Assembly (NCBI RefSeq): GCF_023630175.1
Contig: NZ_JALLIN010000003.1
Location: 62,001-126,000 of the forward strand
Reading direction: 5' to 3'
DNA: 64,000 bases
DNA from: Streptomyces cellostaticus
Lineage (GTDB): Bacteria; Actinomycetota; Actinomycetes; Streptomycetales; Streptomycetaceae
Made by a program: the position numbers and the translations under genes. Under the pieces are notes generated by a model. It was given only the letters and a program-made list of their open reading frames with translations. It had not been told where the DNA came from and made no database searches. Every line of letters begins with the position of its first letter. Position 1 is the stretch's first letter. Positions 16,607 to 28,305 of this stretch are shown here, piece by piece.

Positions 16607-17011
16607 ATGCCCGCCGCCCTGTCCGACCGGCTCAAGTCCCTGCTCGACGGACCCGTCTTCATCGTGGTCGGCACGATCCAGCCCGACGGCAGCCCGCAGC
16701 TCTCCCCGGTGTGGGTGAAGCGGGACGGCGACCAGATCCTTTTCTCCACCACCGTCGACCGGCGCAAGAAGAGGAACATGGACCGCGACGCCCGGGTGAG
16801 CGTGGTCGTCCAGGACCCGGAGATGCCGTACGTCTACGGGGAGATCCGGGGCACCGCGGAGTTCACCACCGACGGCGCCGACGACCTCATCGACGAGCTG
16901 TCGGTGAAGTACACCGGCAAGAGGTACGCGGAGTTCAACCCGGCCTCGGTGAACGACGCCGATCGGGTGGTCGTGCGGATCACCCCGGAGAAGGTCGTGG
17001 GCATGTTCTAG
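16607..17011 (+). CDS. PPOX-class F420-dependent enzyme, pyridoxamine-oxidase fold
   Basis: The 134-residue protein reads [20 protein letters not shown], then [60 protein letters not shown], ending [13 protein letters not shown]. This is the split-barrel fold of F420- or flavin-binding reductases (RKxxNMxRDPRV motif), which reduce small unsaturated or oxidised compounds using F420H2. I chose the ATG at 16607 (GGAGG five to six bases upstream) rather than the earlier GTG at 16556. The substrate is unknown. It sits between ispF and cysS in the same direction. Confidence 0.88.
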   Translation: MPAALSDRLKSLLDGPVFIVVGTIQPDGSPQLSPVWVKRDGDQILFSTTVDRRKKRNMDRDARVSVVVQDPEMPYVYGEIRGTAEFTTDGADDLIDELSVKYTGKRYAEFNPASVNDADRVVVRITPEKVVGMF

Positions 17012-17055
17012 CCAACCGGCACGAGGCACCTCTCCGGGCCCACTACCCTGGAGAG

Positions 17056-18456
17056 GTGACTATTCGCCTGTACGACACCAACGCCCGGCAGATCCGTGAC
17101 TTCGCCCCGCTCAAGCCGGGTTGTGTCTCGATCTACCTCTGCGGTGCCACCGTGCAGGCCGCCCCGCACATCGGGCACATCCGCTCGGGCCTGAACTTCG
17201 ACATCATGCGCCGCTGGTTCGAGTACCGCGGCTACGACGTGACGTTCGTCCGCAACGTCACCGACATCGACGACAAGATCATCGCCAAGGCCGAGGAGCA
17301 GAACCGGCCCTGGTGGTCGATCGGCTACGAGAACGAGCGCGCCTTCGACGACGGCTACACCGCGCTCGGCTGCCTCCCGCCCACCTACGAGCCCCGCGCC
17401 ACCGGCCACGTCACCGAGATGGTCGAGATGATGCGGGGTCTCATCGAGCGCGGGCACGCCTACGAGGCCGACGGCAACGTCTACTTCGACGTGCGGTCCT
17501 TCCCGCGCTACCTGGAGCTGTCCCGGCAGGAGCTGGACAACCTGCTCCAGCCCTCCGCCGAGGGCGAGACCGGCAAGCGGGACCCGCGCGACTTCGCCAT
17601 GTGGAAGGCGGCCAAGCCGGGCGAGCCCAGCTGGCCCACCCCGTGGGGCCCCGGCCGGCCCGGCTGGCACCTCGAGTGCTCCGCCATGGCCCACAAGTAC
17701 CTCGGCACCGCCTTCGACATCCACGGCGGCGGCCTGGACCTGATCTTCCCGCACCACGAGAACGAGATCGCCCAGGCCAAGGCCTACGGCGACGACTTCG
17801 CCCAGTACTGGGTGCACAACGCCTGGGTCACCATGGCCGGCGACAAGATGTCCAAGTCGCTCGGCAACAGCGTGCTGGTCTCCGAGATGGTCCGGCAGTG
17901 GCGTCCCGTCGTCCTGCGCTACTACCTCGGCACCCCGCACTACCGGTCGATGATCGAGTACAGCGAGGAGGCGCTGCGCGAGGCCGAGTCGGCGTTCGCG
18001 CGCATCGAGGGCTTCGTGCAGCGCGTGGTCGAGCTGGCCGGGGGAGTGGTCGAGCCCGCCGCCGAGGTCCCGCCCGCGTTCGCCGACGCCATGGACGACG
18101 ACCTGGGGGTCCCGCAGGCCCTCGCGGTGGTGCACACCACGGTCCGGCAGGGCAACAGCGCGCTGGCCGCCGACGACAAGGAGGCCGCCGTCGCCCGGCT
18201 CGCCGAGGTGCGGGCCATGCTCCGCGTCCTCGGTCTCGACCCGCTCGACCCGCAGTGGGCCGGCGAGAGCGACCGGGGCGAGGACCTCCACGGCGTCGTC
18301 GACAGCCTCGTGCGCCTCGTCCTCGAACAGCGCGAGTCGGCCCGCGCCCGCAAGGACTGGGCCACCGCCGACGCCGTCCGCGACCGGCTCAACCAGTCCG
18401 GACTGGTCATCGAGGACGGTCCGCAGGGCCCGCGCTGGAGCCTCGGCCCGCGCTGA
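17056..18456 (+). CDS. cysS: Cysteinyl-tRNA synthetase
   Basis: The 466-residue class I synthetase begins at GTG (GGAGAG just upstream) with [16 protein letters not shown]. The HIGH motif is [10 protein letters not shown] (about residue 37) next to the zinc-binding Cys in YLCGATVQ. Other zinc ligands follow in WHLECSAM and [20 protein letters not shown], and the KMSKS motif is DKMSKSLGN (about residue 265). The C-terminal DALR-like helical domain spans residues 340-466. It charges tRNA-Cys with cysteine. Length is typical of bacterial CysS, so this is not the shorter mycothiol ligase MshC. Confidence 0.96.
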   Translation: MTIRLYDTNARQIRDFAPLKPGCVSIYLCGATVQAAPHIGHIRSGLNFDIMRRWFEYRGYDVTFVRNVTDIDDKIIAKAEEQNRPWWSIGYENERAFDDGYTALGCLPPTYEPRATGHVTEMVEMMRGLIERGHAYEADGNVYFDVRSFPRYLELSRQELDNLLQPSAEGETGKRDPRDFAMWKAAKPGEPSWPTPWGPGRPGWHLECSAMAHKYLGTAFDIHGGGLDLIFPHHENEIAQAKAYGDDFAQYWVHNAWVTMAGDKMSKSLGNSVLVSEMVRQWRPVVLRYYLGTPHYRSMIEYSEEALREAESAFARIEGFVQRVVELAGGVVEPAAEVPPAFADAMDDDLGVPQALAVVHTTVRQGNSALAADDKEAAVARLAEVRAMLRVLGLDPLDPQWAGESDRGEDLHGVVDSLVRLVLEQRESARARKDWATADAVRDRLNQSGLVIEDGPQGPRWSLGPR

Positions 18457-18552
18457 ACCCGCGGGCGATCCGGTGATCGATTGTGCCGTCCGGCCCTCCG
18501 GGCGGCACACTGCATAGACGTACGAACACTTCCGTCAGAGAACAGGTAGGTC

Positions 18553-19494
18553 ATGGCCGCGAACAACCGCCGCATGTCCGGCAAGAAGGGCGCGCAGGTC
18601 GGCAGTGGCGGCCAGCGGCGCAAGGGTCTGGAAGGCAGGGGCCCGACCCCGCCCGCCGAGATGCGCAAGGGCCACAAGAAGAACCGCATCGCCAACGCGA
18701 AGGCGAAGCAGGCCGTGCGCCGCCCGGTGGCCCGGGGCCGCGGCGGCAGGTCCGCCTCCGAGCTGGTCGTCGGCCGCAACCCGGTCGTCGAGGCGCTGCG
18801 CGAGGGCGTGCCCGCGTCCACGCTCTACGTGCAGCAGTTCATCGACAACGACGAGCGCGTCCGGGAGGCCCTGCAGCTCGCCGGCGAGCGCGGCGGGATC
18901 AACCTCATGGAGGCCCCGCGCCCGGAGCTGGACCGCATGACCAACGGCCTGAACCACCAGGGTCTGGTCCTGCAGGTCCCGCCGTACGAGTACGCGCACC
19001 CCGAGGACCTCACCGAGGCGGCCCACGACGGGGGCGAGGCCCCGCTGATCGTCGCCCTCGACGGCGTCACCGACCCGCGCAACCTCGGCGCCGTCGTCCG
19101 TTCCGTCTCCGCCTTCGGCGGGCACGGCGTGATCGTCCCCGAGCGTCGCTCGGCCGGTATGACCGCGGGCGCCTGGAAGACCTCCGCCGGTACCGCCGCC
19201 CGCACCCCGGTCGCCCGCGCCACCAACCTCACCCGCACCCTGGAGGCCTGCAAGAAGGCCGGCATCACCGTCGTCGGCCTCGCCGCCGACGGCGAGGTGG
19301 AGCTCGGTGACCTGGAGGCGCTGGGCGGTCCGGTGGTCATCGTGGTCGGTTCCGAGGGCAAGGGCCTGTCCCGCCTGGTCGGCGAGACCTGCGACCACCG
19401 GGTCCGCATCCCGATGCCGGGCGGCGCGGAGTCGCTGAACGCCGGTGTGGCGGCGGGCATCGTGCTGTACGAGGCGGCCCGCCGCCGGAGCTGA
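18553..19494 (+). CDS. rlmB: 23S rRNA 2'-O-methyltransferase, RlmB/TrmH (SpoU) family
   Basis: The 313-residue protein has a highly basic N-terminal tail ([20 protein letters not shown] to about residue 70) that is probably RNA-binding. A substrate-binding domain follows ([20 protein letters not shown]), then the SpoU knot domain with its three motifs: [36 protein letters not shown] and [20 protein letters not shown]. It uses S-adenosylmethionine to methylate a ribose of rRNA; G2251-type specificity is by family analogy. It follows cysS with an approximately 96-bp gap, as in other actinobacteria. Confidence 0.92.
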   Translation: MAANNRRMSGKKGAQVGSGGQRRKGLEGRGPTPPAEMRKGHKKNRIANAKAKQAVRRPVARGRGGRSASELVVGRNPVVEALREGVPASTLYVQQFIDNDERVREALQLAGERGGINLMEAPRPELDRMTNGLNHQGLVLQVPPYEYAHPEDLTEAAHDGGEAPLIVALDGVTDPRNLGAVVRSVSAFGGHGVIVPERRSAGMTAGAWKTSAGTAARTPVARATNLTRTLEACKKAGITVVGLAADGEVELGDLEALGGPVVIVVGSEGKGLSRLVGETCDHRVRIPMPGGAESLNAGVAAGIVLYEAARRRS

Positions 19495-19647
19495 CGTGAC
19501 GTCACGCGGACGGGCCTGAACGCCCGTCCGCAACTTCACCCGCACGGGGGAATTCGGGTGTCCGTGGGGTGTTCACGACACCTTTGACGGGGTCCGGACA
19601 CATCCGCCCGGTCAGGGCAGTGTCCTAACTCCACATCACTCGGTTAG

Positions 19648-21336
19648 ATGAGTGTGGACACCAGAACACCCCGCACACCCACGGGGGACCGCTCGTCGGG
19701 GTACGACGACGCTCCCGCGCTGAGCATGGTGAAGGTGCCGAGCGATCCGGCGCAGGTCATCGTCACCCACGCCAGCTTCCGCGTGCAGCTCGGCGCGTCG
19801 TCGAGGCGCAGCGAGTCCCCGCGGATCGCCCGCCACCTGAGTGCCGCCCAGGACACCGCCCGTATGCCGTCCATGGGCGCGGCGGGCCGGGCCGGGGCGG
19901 CCCGCCGCCGGCGGCCCGTCGTGTGGAGCGGCAGGTCCGCCCCCGACGACACCGGCGCCCACCGGCTGCTCCAGGCCGTGCGGGGCAGCAGCGTCCGCCA
20001 TGCCGAGGAGACCGGCCTCGAGCCCGGCGCCACGCAGGTCATCCCGCGCGTGGGCGGGGGCTACCCCGACGCCTACGGCGGCCTCGACGGAACCGTGGAG
20101 ACCCCCGTCGTCGGCCACCAGCGCACCTCCTCCGACGACGGCACCCGGCTGCTGCCGCCCCTGCGCGGCGGCGGCAGCGTGTACGACGAGCCGGGCTACG
20201 CCGAGTCGGCCTACGGTGACTCCGGTTACGACCGACCGGCCTACGGCGACGACGAGTTCGACGACCGCGAGGATCCCGCCGAGGCGGCCGGCGACCGCTC
20301 CCGCCGCGGCCGGCGGCACAGTGACGACCCGGCCCGGCACGCCTACTACCCGGGCCGCCGGATGAACCTCGGCGTCGTCCTGCTCCCGTTGCGCGTCTTC
20401 CTCGGCTTCATCTCCATCTACGCCGGCATGGGCAAGCTGTGCGACCCCGTCTACTTCGACGGCGGCAAGCGCGGCTCCATGGTCACCTGGCTCAACACCC
20501 TGCACCCCTGGGAAGTCGCCGAGCCGCTGCGCCAGTTCGCCCTGCACCACCCCATCGGCTCCGGGCTGGTCATCGCCTTCCTGCAGGTGGTCGTCGGTGT
20601 CCTGACCATCGCCGGCTGCTGGCAGCGGGTCGCGGCCGTCGTCGGTGCCCTGCTCTCCGCCGCGCTGATCGTCACCGTGAGCTGGAAGACGGTCCCGGCC
20701 TACGACGCGCCCGACATCATCTACCTGGCCGCCTGGTCCCCGCTGATCATCGCGGGCGCCCCGGTCTACTCGGTCGACGGCCGTCTCGCGGGCAGCGCCT
20801 GGCGCAGGCTCGGGCCCCGTTCGGACATCTGGGAGCTGCGCCGCTACGTCCTGCGCCGCGGTGCCCTCGTCACCGCCGTCACCGTAGGCCTCACCCTGCT
20901 CGTCGGCTCCCTGCTGGGCGGCGCGGTGCGCGACTCCGGCCGGGTGGTCGTCCCCCGCCCCGGCGAGGCCCCGCGCAACAACGTGCCCGGCTCCCCGCTC
21001 CCGGAGAAGCCCGCCCAGGGCCGGCGGACGTCCCCGCCCGCCTCCAGGGCGCCCAGCAGCAATGCCACCACCGGCCCGTCCGGTACGGCGACCACGCCCG
21101 GTGCGAGCCGCACCAGCGCCGGCACCACCACCACGACGCCCAGCCAGACCCAGGGCACCACGGGCCGGGTCCCGCCCCGCCCGGCCTCCCCGGCCGGCGG
21201 CGCCCCCAGCACCACGGCGGGCCCGACCAGCACCGGCGGCAGCACGACGGGCGGCGGCGGCTCGACCGGCGAAACCGCTTCGGGCGGCAGCACCTCCTCC
21301 GGCCAGCCGGGCCTGGTGGGCGGCCTGCTCGGGTAG
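19648..21336 (+). CDS. DoxX-family membrane protein with long disordered ends
   Basis: The 562-residue protein has an N-terminal hydrophilic, charged region (residues 1-235). The DoxX domain follows with four hydrophobic segments: VVLLPLRVFLGFISIYAGMG, GSGLVIAFLQVVVGVLTIAG, VAAVVGALLSAALIVTVSWK and IIYLAAWSPLIIAGAPVYSV. A further segment lies near residue 415 (VTAVTVGLTLLVGSLLGGAV), followed by a Pro/Thr/Ser/Gly-rich tail of about 130 residues that should lie outside the cell. DoxX proteins have roles in redox balance, but none is established here. A large inverted repeat directly after the stop terminates it. Confidence 0.85.
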   Translation: MSVDTRTPRTPTGDRSSGYDDAPALSMVKVPSDPAQVIVTHASFRVQLGASSRRSESPRIARHLSAAQDTARMPSMGAAGRAGAARRRRPVVWSGRSAPDDTGAHRLLQAVRGSSVRHAEETGLEPGATQVIPRVGGGYPDAYGGLDGTVETPVVGHQRTSSDDGTRLLPPLRGGGSVYDEPGYAESAYGDSGYDRPAYGDDEFDDREDPAEAAGDRSRRGRRHSDDPARHAYYPGRRMNLGVVLLPLRVFLGFISIYAGMGKLCDPVYFDGGKRGSMVTWLNTLHPWEVAEPLRQFALHHPIGSGLVIAFLQVVVGVLTIAGCWQRVAAVVGALLSAALIVTVSWKTVPAYDAPDIIYLAAWSPLIIAGAPVYSVDGRLAGSAWRRLGPRSDIWELRRYVLRRGALVTAVTVGLTLLVGSLLGGAVRDSGRVVVPRPGEAPRNNVPGSPLPEKPAQGRRTSPPASRAPSSNATTGPSGTATTPGASRTSAGTTTTTPSQTQGTTGRVPPRPASPAGGAPSTTAGPTSTGGSTTGGGGSTGETASGGSTSSGQPGLVGGLLG

Positions 21337-21343
21337 CCCGGCC

Positions 21344-21402
21344 GTACCGACACGCCGAGGGGCCCGTACCACCGTGGTACGGGCCCCTCGACGTGTCGGT
21401 AC
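21344..21402. terminator. Long bidirectional terminator hairpin
   Basis: GTACCGACACG at the left pairs with CGTGTCGGTAC at the right, and AGGGGCCCGTACCAC pairs with GTGGTACGGGCCCCT in the middle, giving a nearly continuous 28-bp stem. It lies between the converging DoxX gene (ends 21336) and the nucleotidyltransferase gene (ends 21412). Confidence 0.9.
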
Positions 21403-21411
21403 GCGGGTGGG

Positions 21412-22143
21412 CTACCGCCCCGGAGCCGCCAGTTCCTTGGCCGCCTCGGCCAGGTCCTTCGCGGTGTCGATGGCCCGCCAGTAGGCGCCCTGCGGGATGG
21501 GGAAGCCCGCCAGCCGTCGCTCCCGGGCCAGCCGCGGGAACGTCGTCCGCTCGTGGTCGCCCCGCTCGGGCAGCAGACCGGCGAACTCGGGCGAGAACAC
21601 GTAGACACCCGCGTTGATCTCGAACGTCGACGGCGGGGACTCGATGAAGTCGGTGATGTGCCCGAAGCCGTCGGTCCGAACCGCGCCCCAGGGGATACGC
21701 GGCCTGGCCAGTGCCAGCGTGGCGACGGCGTCCCGCTCGGTGTGGAAGTCGGCCATGTCCCGCAGGGAGAAGCGGGTCCAGATGTCGCCGTTGGTGGCGT
21801 ACCAGGGCCGGTCGGGGTGGGGCAGGTGCGCGGCGGCGTACTTCAGGCCGCCGCCGCGGCCGAGGGGCTCCGTCTCGACGACGGTGGTGACGGACACCGG
21901 CAGTTCGGCCGAGTCCAGCCACTTCTGCAGGACCTCGGCGAGGTGGCCGCAGGAGACCACCACGTCCGTCACGCCCTCCTCGGCGAGCCAGGCGAGCTGG
22001 TGGCCGATGATCGGAGTACCCGTGCCCGGGATCTCGACCATCGGCTTGGGCCGGTCGTCGGTGTAGGGGCGCAGCCGCGAGCCCTGGCCCCCGGCCAGGA
22101 CGACGGCTTGGGTGGGGCGCGACGCCGCGTTCGGATGGGTCAT
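21412..22143 (-). CDS. Sugar-phosphate nucleotidyltransferase-like protein
   Basis: The 243-residue protein has the nucleotidyltransferase signature VVLAGGQGSRLRPYTDDRPK followed by PMVEI, then IIGHQLAWLAEEGVTDVVVS, LGRGGGLKYAAAHLP and NGDIWTRFSL (the metal-binding NGD). These are features of glucose-1-phosphate thymidylyltransferase and mannose-1-phosphate guanylyltransferase relatives. It lacks the left-handed beta-helix seen in bifunctional members. It would make an NDP-sugar for cell-surface glycans, but the sugar and nucleotide cannot be told from sequence. It converges on the DoxX gene across a strong terminator. Confidence 0.88.
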   Translation of the reverse strand: MTHPNAASRPTQAVVLAGGQGSRLRPYTDDRPKPMVEIPGTGTPIIGHQLAWLAEEGVTDVVVSCGHLAEVLQKWLDSAELPVSVTTVVETEPLGRGGGLKYAAAHLPHPDRPWYATNGDIWTRFSLRDMADFHTERDAVATLALARPRIPWGAVRTDGFGHITDFIESPPSTFEINAGVYVFSPEFAGLLPERGDHERTTFPRLARERRLAGFPIPQGAYWRAIDTAKDLAEAAKELAAPGR

Positions 22144-22173
22144 GCCCCGAACTGTACGTGGCGCCCCGGCCGC

Positions 22174-22635
22174 TCAGCCGCGCGCGTTCAGCACGCCGGA
22201 GGCGAAGGACGTGTCGCAGACCGGGCGGGCGTACGACTGCGCGCGCGAGGGGCCGTAGATGCGCACGGCGGCCCTGCCCAGGGCGCGGGCGATGGAGCCG
22301 CAGTGCCGGGCCAGTGACGGGTGCCCGTTCACCGCCTGCTGGAGGTGGGTGAGGACCACGCCCGGGTTCTTGTCCTGCAGCTCGGTCATCAGCCGGTCAC
22401 GGAGCACGTCCTGCGGGGCGCGGGGGGCGGCCTTGGAGGAGACGGACGCCGAGGAGACGTCCGAGGCCATGAGCACCGAGCTGGAGGAGCTCCCCGTCCA
22501 GTTGACCCGGGTGACCGCGAGGGTTCCGGAGAGCACCAGGACGACGGGCAGGACGAGGGCGAGAGTGCGGCCGATCCGGCGGGCGGGGCCGCCCCGGTGG
22601 CCGCGTCGTGTCTGAGGGATGGTGGAGTGCTTCAC
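22174..22635 (-). CDS. Secreted or membrane-anchored hypothetical protein (153 aa)
   Basis: GTG start at 22635. A basic N-terminus (MKHSTIPQTRRGHRGGPARR) is followed by one hydrophobic segment, TLALVLPVVLVLSGTLAVTR (residues about 28-48), a signal anchor or uncleaved signal. The remainder (DVLRDRLMTELQDKNPGVVL, THLQQAVNGHPSLARHCGSI, ARALGRAAVRIYGPSRAQSY, ARPVCDTSFASGVLN) is helical and has two cysteines that could pair outside the cell. It matches in position the secreted protein upstream of msiK in S. coelicolor. Function unknown. Confidence 0.8.
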   Translation of the reverse strand: MKHSTIPQTRRGHRGGPARRIGRTLALVLPVVLVLSGTLAVTRVNWTGSSSSSVLMASDVSSASVSSKAAPRAPQDVLRDRLMTELQDKNPGVVLTHLQQAVNGHPSLARHCGSIARALGRAAVRIYGPSRAQSYARPVCDTSFASGVLNARG

Positions 22636-22777
22636 GCGTGAGAGGGTAGCGCCCGGTAATGATTTGGCGACATTTAGTCACCCTTATAGGGGATGAACTG
22701 CCGTCACTTTCTGGGTAAGGGGTTGACGCGCCTCGTCCGAAATGATTGCTCTGCCGGGGTATATCTCCACAGCGGAA

Positions 22778-22805
22778 GAGGCCCCGCGGCGGTCCGCGGG
22801 GCCTC
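22778..22805 (-). terminator. Terminator downstream of msiK
   Basis: The sequence GAGGCCCCGCGG, a four-base loop, then its perfect complement form a 12-bp GC-rich stem about 60 bp beyond the msiK stop codon. Confidence 0.85.
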
Positions 22806-22865
22806 TGACGTCAACCTGACCGGTTCGTCCCGGATTCACCCGGGGGTGCGCGGCCCGGGCGCCGC

Positions 22866-23999
<1,134 letters not shown>

Positions 24000-24219
24000 G
24001 GTGAATGGGCCCCCTTCTACCGGCAGGAACGTGCCGGACGATCCGTTGTAGGAAGGTGGTTGGTGTAGTCCACCGAAGTGAACCGGCTCAGGACGCTACC
24101 TGGCCCGCGGGCGGATTGTCAGTACCCGGAGCTCTGTGAACTTCGCGGAATTTCTCTCCGGGGCCGGGCCCGGACGTGGGTACACTGCACAGGCACGTAT
24201 GCGCCACGCGTGCGTGCCT
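24000..24219. other. Divergent promoter region of msiK and tRNA-Thr
   Basis: 220 bp between msiK (minus) and the tRNA gene (plus). It includes a purine-rich msiK ribosome binding site (GGGGGCC context near 24008) and must hold both promoters. I could not fix individual -35/-10 boxes with confidence. Confidence 0.4.
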
Positions 24220-24293
24220 GCCTCCTTAGCTCAGCTGGTCAGAGCGCCGCTCTTGTAAAGCGAAGGTCGTCGGTTCGAATCCGACAGGGGGCT
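24220..24293 (+). tRNA. tRNA-Thr (anticodon UGU)
   Basis: The 74-nt gene folds into a cloverleaf: acceptor stem GCCTCCT pairs with AGGGGGC (one G-T pair), the D arm contains TAGCTCAGCTGGT, the anticodon loop CTTGTAA holds TGT (Thr, reading ACA), and the T arm contains GGTTCGAATCC. CCA is not encoded. Its 3' part from the anticodon loop onward is duplicated at 35867-35910, showing that an AICE uses this gene as its attachment site and leaves it intact on the left side. Confidence 0.95.
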
Positions 24294-24295
24294 CT
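24252..24295 (+). repeat. attL of the AICE (44-bp direct repeat)
   Basis: Identical over 44 bases to 35867-35910. It starts at the anticodon loop of tRNA-Thr and runs two bases past the discriminator base. The integrase gene begins 80 bp away and reads toward it, the standard pSAM2-family arrangement. Confidence 0.92.
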
Positions 24296-24374
24296 TACGC
24301 TGAACAGCGCGAACGCCCCGGCCGATGATCGGTCCGGGGCGTTCGACATCTACGGGTGACATCAACCGGGGCGG

Positions 24375-25506
24375 TCACTCACGGTCGATACGACGCCTGA
24401 GCAGGCGGTCCATATGGCTGATGGCCTCGCGCTGGGTATCGGACGTCACGTGCGTGTAGACGTCCATCGTGATGCTGATCTGGCTGTGGCCCAGGATCTC
24501 CATCACGATGCGGGGCGCGACACCGGCCGCGGTGAGGAGCGTGGCGCAGCCGTGCCGGGCGTCGTGCAGACGGATGCGCCGAAGGCCGGCGGCGGTGGCG
24601 ATGCGGAAGAACGACCGGTTGATGTTCTGCGGGTCGATCGGGCGGCCGGTCCGGGTGGTGAAGACGTACGCGGACGGGGAGAGCTCGACCCCCGTGAGCC
24701 GCGCCGCCTCGGTCTGCCGCATCCGGTGCCAGCGAAGCGCGGCCAGGCAGATCAGCGGGAGGGGCACGGGACGCGCCCGGCCGCTCTTGGTGGTGTCCTC
24801 GTAGAGCTCCCCGCCGACGCGCTGCACCTGCTTGCTGACCCGCAACACGCGATGTTCGAGGTCCACGTCCGACCAGCGAAGCCCCAGGATCTCGCCGCGC
24901 CGCAGCCCCATGGCGACCGCCAGGACGAAGGCGGCGTACAGCGGATCACGGCGCGCGTGCTCCAGGAACGTCAGCGTCTCGTCGAGCGTCCACGGAGTCA
25001 GCTCGCGGCGGGGCACCTTCGGGGCCTCCACGAGCGATGCGGCGTTGCGCGTCACCAGCTCCTCGCGGCAGGCCGAGGTGAGGGCGGTCCTCAGGACGCG
25101 GTGTGCCTCCTTGGCCGTGGCCGGGGAGGCCCGGCGCGACACCTCGGCAACGAACGTCCGCACATGGCGAGGACCCAGTGCCTCCAGGGTCTTGGAGCCG
25201 AGCAGCGGCACGAGGTAGAGGCGCACGTGCATGGCGTACTTGCTGTACGTCGTCCGCTTGCGGTTGGGCTTGATGAAGTACTCCAACCAGAACGGCAGCC
25301 ACTCGGCGAGTTTGGCCGACCGGGTGGGGACGGGCACGCCCTGGTCCACCTTGGCGAGCAGTTCCCGGCGCTTGGCGTCGCACTCGGCCCACGCGGGCAC
25401 GGGTGCCGTCCGGCTGGAGCACGTACACCGCGCACTGGTAGCGGCCGTCCTTGCGCTTGGTGATGGTGCCGGCGCCGTTCGGGTTGCGCTTGCGCTCAGT
25501 GGCCAT
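24375..25506 (-). pseudogene. int: AICE tyrosine integrase, N-terminal frameshift
   Basis: The main frame (24375-25400) holds all catalytic residues: GLRRGEILGLRWSDVD (Arg I), LHDARHGCATLLTAAG (HxxR), EILGHSQISI (His) and MDVYTHV (Tyr). The proper N-terminus is in another frame starting at an ATG at 25506, which overlaps the xis stop as ATGA: MATERKRNPNGAGTITKRKD and GRYQCAVYVLQPDGTR, the arm-type DNA-binding start of the family. Near 25395-25405 several codons (normally a short basic/Gly segment) and the frame are lost before WAECDAKRRELLAKV. A GTG at 25400 could start a shortened protein lacking the arm-binding domain. A sequencing error is less likely because codons, not one base, are missing. 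Confidence 0.85.
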
Positions 25507-25690
25507 CAGGCAGCCTCCTCGAGCTGGCCGAGGATGAAGTTCTGGACAGCGTCAGCGGGGATGCGCCGAGCACCATCGATCTTGAGGGAGGTCAGGCGGC
25601 GAGAGCGGATCAGGTCGTAGACCTTGGAGCGGCCTACCTTCAGGCGGGCCATGACTTCCGGCACGGTCAGCAGCTCGGCGGTTGTGGCCG

Positions 25691-25694
<4 letters not shown>
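25506..25694 (-). CDS. xis: Excisionase Xis (MerR/HTH-17 type)
   Basis: The 62-residue protein MTATTAELLTVPEVMARLKV, GRSKVYDLIRSRRLTSLKID, GARRIPADAVQNFILGQLEE is a winged helix of the helix-turn-helix 17 family: LTVPEVMARLKVGRSKVYDLIR is the HTH and SLKIDGARRIP the wing. It is the accessory factor that directs the integrase to excise the element. It overlaps rep upstream (ATGA at 25691-25694) and int downstream (ATGA at 25503-25506), so rep-xis-int form one translationally coupled unit. Confidence 0.92.
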
Positions 25695-27062
<1,368 letters not shown>

Positions 27063-27070
<8 letters not shown>

Positions 27071-27251
27071 GGGCGCCCTCCCGGTCGTGGCGGCGGGTGG
27101 GAGTGGTTCCGGTGCCGTGGCAGGTCGGGCAGTGCGCGGTGATGGTGCGCAGGTGGCCGCGGGCGTCGCGGTCGCCGAGGGTGATGGCGACGGAGGCGAA
27201 GCCGTCGCAGACCGGGCAGATCCTCGGCGGGGGCGGTGTGTGCTGGGCCAT
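27063..27251 (-). CDS. Small zinc-finger protein upstream of rep
   Basis: A 62-residue protein: MAQHTPPPPRICPVCDGFAS then DRDARGHLRTITAHCPTCHG, TGTTPTRRHDREGARA. Two CxxCxG-type pairs (CPVCDG and CPTCHG) form a DnaJ-like zinc ribbon. The gene overlaps the rep start by eight bases and has GGAACC upstream of its ATG. Proteins like this precede rep in many AICEs; the role is unknown but probably in DNA or RNA binding. Confidence 0.78.
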
Positions 27252-27336
27252 GATGGTGGTTCCTTTCGATTGCGGTTGGAAGGAACGGCCCCGGGTGGCG
27301 GCGTGCTTGGCGGCTTGTGCGCCACCCGGCGGCCTT

Positions 27337-27887
27337 TCAGCGAGAGATGCGCGAGCCCCGGCGGCCACGGCCCTTGGCCGCGTACATGGCCGCATCGGCA
27401 GCGGCGAGGGCATCGGTCAGCGACGGCGCGGGCAGCTCGGCGACGAGGCAGGCCCCGACCGAGGCGGCCAGCGGCAGCGACGCCCCGCATAAGGCAGCGG
27501 CTCGTGAAGCGCGGCGGTGAGCGCGCCCAGATCAGTGGCGGCCAGGTCGCGGACGACGGCGACGAACTCATCCCCTCCGAGGCGCCCGGCGATGCCGTTG
27601 TGTCCGCACCAGGAGCGCAGGCGGTCGGCGGTGGCGGCGAGGGCGGCGTCCCCGGCGGCGTGGCCGTGGGTGTCGTTGAGGGTTTTGAAGTGGTCGAGGT
27701 CGACCAGGAGGACGGCGGCGGTCGGGTGCCGGCGGATGAGGTGTTCGGCGCGGGCTGTCCATCCGGCGCGGGTGTGCAGGCCGGTGAGCGGGTCGCGGCG
27801 GGCTGTGGCGAGGCGGCGGGTGAGGATGCCGCCGTGCACGGCCCAGCCGAGTAACGGCGCGACGCTCGCGGCGAGCTGCAGATCCAT
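27337..27887 (-). pseudogene. GGDEF-domain (diguanylate cyclase-like) protein, frameshifted
   Basis: From the ATG at 27887: MDLQLAASVAPLLGWAVHGG, a short hydrophobic start, then the GGDEF domain DPLTGLHTRAGWTARAEHLI, AVLLVDLDHFKTLNDTHGHA, AGDAALAATADRLR and the catalytic loop IAGRLGGDEFVAVVRDL (the metal Asp in VDLDHFK is present). After LHEPL, near 27487-27497, the frame shifts. In another frame it resumes SLPLAASVGACLVAELP and DALAAADAAMYAAKGRGRRG, the normal end of a GGDEF domain, stopping at 27337. One indel would restore a protein of about 183 residues. No RxxD inhibitory site is evident. An intact version would make cyclic di-GMP. Confidence 0.8.
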
Positions 27888-27967
27888 GGCTTCTCCTTGG
27901 CGATGGCGGTTGGTTCGGCGTGGGAGGCGGCGGAATGCTTGGCGGCTTGTGCGCCCCCGGCGGCGGG

Positions 27968-28282
27968 TCAGCGGTGCTTGGTGCCGCTGTTGATCAGCGA
28001 GCGGACCACGAGGGCGCAGACGGCGACGGACGCGCCGGTGATGGCGACCGCAAGGAGCATCGAGACCAGGACGGCGCCGACGACCAGGACCACGGCTGTG
28101 CCGCCGCCTACGAGGGCAAGGGCAGTGCCCGGGGTGAGCTGGACGCTGGGCCGGGACGGCACCTGCGCGACGGTGGCGGGCGTGGGGGCGGTGTGCTGGG
28201 CCACGGTGGTCGGTTCGATGACAGCGGGCGGCGTGCTGACCCCGGTCGGAGTCGGCATGGTGGGGAGCTTCGGGCGGAGCAT
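27968..28282 (-). CDS. Small AICE membrane protein (SpdB-like)
   Basis: A 104-residue protein with a Pro/Thr-rich first half (MLRPKLPTMPTPTGVSTPPA to about residue 48) followed by two close hydrophobic segments, TALALVGGGTAVVLVVGAVL and VSMLLAVAITGASVAVCALV. It ends in a short basic tail. Proteins of this layout occur in the spread (spd) region of pSAM2/SLP1-like elements, where they help plasmid DNA move between hyphal compartments. Assignment is by position and layout. Confidence 0.72.
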   Translation of the reverse strand: MLRPKLPTMPTPTGVSTPPAVIEPTTVAQHTAPTPATVAQVPSRPSVQLTPGTALALVGGGTAVVLVVGAVLVSMLLAVAITGASVAVCALVVRSLINSGTKHR

Positions 28283-28305
28283 GGCTGTTCTCCTTCCTGC
28301 GCGGG

